Assembly (NCBI GenBank): GCA_947647645.1
Contig: CANSLE010000120.1
Coordinates: 1-7,219, forward strand
Direction: 5' to 3'
DNA from: an uncultured Microbacterium sp.
GTDB lineage: Bacteria > Actinomycetota > Actinomycetes > Actinomycetales > Microbacteriaceae
DNA: 7,219 bases
In this document: positions 6,158 to 7,219 of the stretch, piece after piece
How the letters are laid out: every line of letters starts with the position of its first letter
Numbering within the stretch: position 1 is the stretch's first letter
Notes under the pieces: generated by a model
The model's database searches: none
Seen by the model: only the letters and a program-made list of their open reading frames with translations
Told to the model about the DNA's origin: nothing
Position numbers and translations under genes: made by a program

Positions 6158-7219
6158 ATGGCTGACGACACCCCCGACCGTCCCGACGACGACTTCCAGG
6201 AGATGCTCCGGAACCTGCTGGGCGGTGGCGCCGCGGGCCTCGACCCGGCGCAGCTCGAAGGGCTGGCCCGCCTCGGCGTCGATCCGGCGATGCTGCAACA
6301 GATGATGGCGCAGCTGCAGCACGCCTTCGCCAACGGCAGCGACGACGGGATCGACTGGAGCTCCGCCAAGACGCAGGCGCTCCACCTCGCCAACAAGGAC
6401 GGCCTCGGGATCAGCTCGGGCGAGAAGCAGGACTTCGATCAGGCGTTCGCCCTCGCGACGCTGTGGCTCAGCGAGGCCACGACGATCTCCGACCTCCCCT
6501 CTCCCGCGCAAGCCATCACCCGCGGGCAGTGGGTCGAGGAGACTCTGCCCGTGTGGCAGGAGCTCGCCGAGCCCGTCGCGGACTCGATCGCCGGCGCGCT
6601 GACGGCTGCCATCGACGAGCAGACGCCGGAGGAGATGAAGCAGCTCATCGCGGGTGCCGGGAGCTTCATGCGCCGGGTCGGCGGCGCGCTCTTCGCTGCG
6701 CAGCTGGGCGGCGTGATCGGCCGGCTGTCTCAAGAGGTTGTCTCCGGCGGCGACGTCGGCATCCCCGTCATGCCCGACGGCGTGGCCGCGATCCTCCCGC
6801 AGAACTTCGCCGACTTCGCCCGCGACCTCGATGTGACCGACGACCAGCTCGCCCTCTATCTCGGCACCCGCGAGCTCGCCCACGCGCGGCTGTTCCGCCA
6901 CGCCCGGTGGCTGCGCCTGCACGTCATCTCGCAGGTCACCGAGTTCGCCCGCGGCATCCACGTCGACACCGGCGCCCTCGAGGATCTGGCGTCTCGCTTC
7001 GACCCGTCCTCGCCGGACGAGCTGCGCTCGGCACTCGAGTCGGGAGCGCTGCTGCCCCAGCGCACGCCCGCCCAGGACGCCGCCCTCGCCCGCCTCGAGA
7101 ACCTGCTGGCGACCATCGAGGGGTGGGTCGACGTCGTCACGAGCGACGCCGCCTCGCGCCTGCCGTCGGCAGCGAAGATCGCGGAGGCCGTCCGTCGGCG
7201 CCGCGCGGTGGGCGGGCCC
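6158..7219 (+). CDS. Zinc-dependent metalloprotease, DUF2342/Zincin_2 type (3' end outside window)
   Basis: An open frame of 354 codons runs in frame to the last base, so the C-terminus is missing; full family members are roughly 450-480 residues. ATG at 6158 follows AAAGG (6145-6149) with an 8-base spacer. The order of parts is an acidic N-terminus, DDFQEMLRNLLGG (11-23), a Gln/Met-rich stretch (47-56), DWSSAKTQALHLA (66-78), WVEETLPVWQELAEPVA (125-141), FMRRVGGALFAAQLGG (170-185), then LGTRELAHARLFRHARWL (235-252) and IEGWVDVVT (320-328). The last two blocks are characteristic of actinobacterial proteins annotated as zinc-dependent metalloproteases or F420-associated hydrolases. RELAH (238-242) with H248 occupies the place of a zincin HExxH helix, but the first His is Arg. 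No signal peptide or membrane segment is seen, so it is probably cytoplasmic. It is divergent from the PDZ/Lon-like protease gene, an arrangement I recall from M. tuberculosis (Rv3193c-Rv3194c-Rv3195). Activity and substrate are unknown. Confidence 0.87.
   Translation, partial: MADDTPDRPDDDFQEMLRNLLGGGAAGLDPAQLEGLARLGVDPAMLQQMMAQLQHAFANGSDDGIDWSSAKTQALHLANKDGLGISSGEKQDFDQAFALATLWLSEATTISDLPSPAQAITRGQWVEETLPVWQELAEPVADSIAGALTAAIDEQTPEEMKQLIAGAGSFMRRVGGALFAAQLGGVIGRLSQEVVSGGDVGIPVMPDGVAAILPQNFADFARDLDVTDDQLALYLGTRELAHARLFRHARWLRLHVISQVTEFARGIHVDTGALEDLASRFDPSSPDELRSALESGALLPQRTPAQDAALARLENLLATIEGWVDVVTSDAASRLPSAAKIAEAVRRRRAVGGP

Noticed and set aside
6113..6961. A 282-codon minus-strand open frame opposite the Zincin_2-type gene.
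   Set aside because: It mirrors a recognised coding frame, has the composition typical of antisense shadows, and lacks a family match that I can see.

Overview
The window is about 7.2 kb of very GC-rich DNA that reads as the chromosome of a pigmented high-GC actinobacterium. Microbacteriaceae, for example a Microbacterium-like organism, is the best guess. The reasons are strong GC bias at third codon positions, GTG starts, a C50-carotenoid gene cluster, and a neighbouring trio of genes (UPF0182 membrane protein, PDZ/Lon-like protease, DUF2342-type protein) that is typical of Actinobacteria. The genus assignment is inference. I see no tRNA, rRNA, insertion sequence, prophage or CRISPR array, and coding density is close to complete. 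No stretch over 300 bases lacks a gene.

Left part (1-1889, + strand): the 3' end of a carotenoid operon. It holds the C-terminus of phytoene desaturase CrtI, the two small membrane subunits of a heterodimeric C50 carotenoid cyclase (CrtYe, CrtYf), and the UbiA-family lycopene elongase CrtEb. The genes are 1 nt apart or overlap as ATGA, so they should be co-transcribed and translationally coupled. Together they would turn phytoene into lycopene, add two C5 units to give a C50 chain (flavuxanthin type), and close the end rings. The order crtI-crtYe-crtYf-crtEb is that of the Corynebacterium glutamicum decaprenoxanthin cluster. The operon ends at a strong hairpin (1888-1913) that also lies just past the end of the convergent gene.

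Middle (1934-6022, or 6064 with the longer start; - strand): two genes in one direction. The upstream one is a membrane-anchored PDZ plus Lon-like (S16) serine protease of the YlbL/DdcP type with its Ser-Lys dyad intact. Downstream, after 63 bp, is a 968-residue UPF0182 protein with seven membrane segments and a very large, probably extracytoplasmic, domain.

Right part (6158-7219, + strand, cut by the window end): a DUF2342/Zincin_2-type putative zinc metalloprotease, divergent from the protease gene. The short divergent region and the protease leader hold candidate overlapping -10 elements and an 8-bp perfect hairpin lying between two possible GTG starts of the protease, each with its own Shine-Dalgarno.

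Most of the window is recognisable actinobacterial core or pigment biology. The points most worth a second look are the UPF0182/Lon-like protease/Zincin_2 group as a possible envelope proteolysis module, the double-start hairpin leader of the protease, and the RExxH in place of HExxH in the putative metalloprotease. I found no evidence of a wholly new mobile or defence system.
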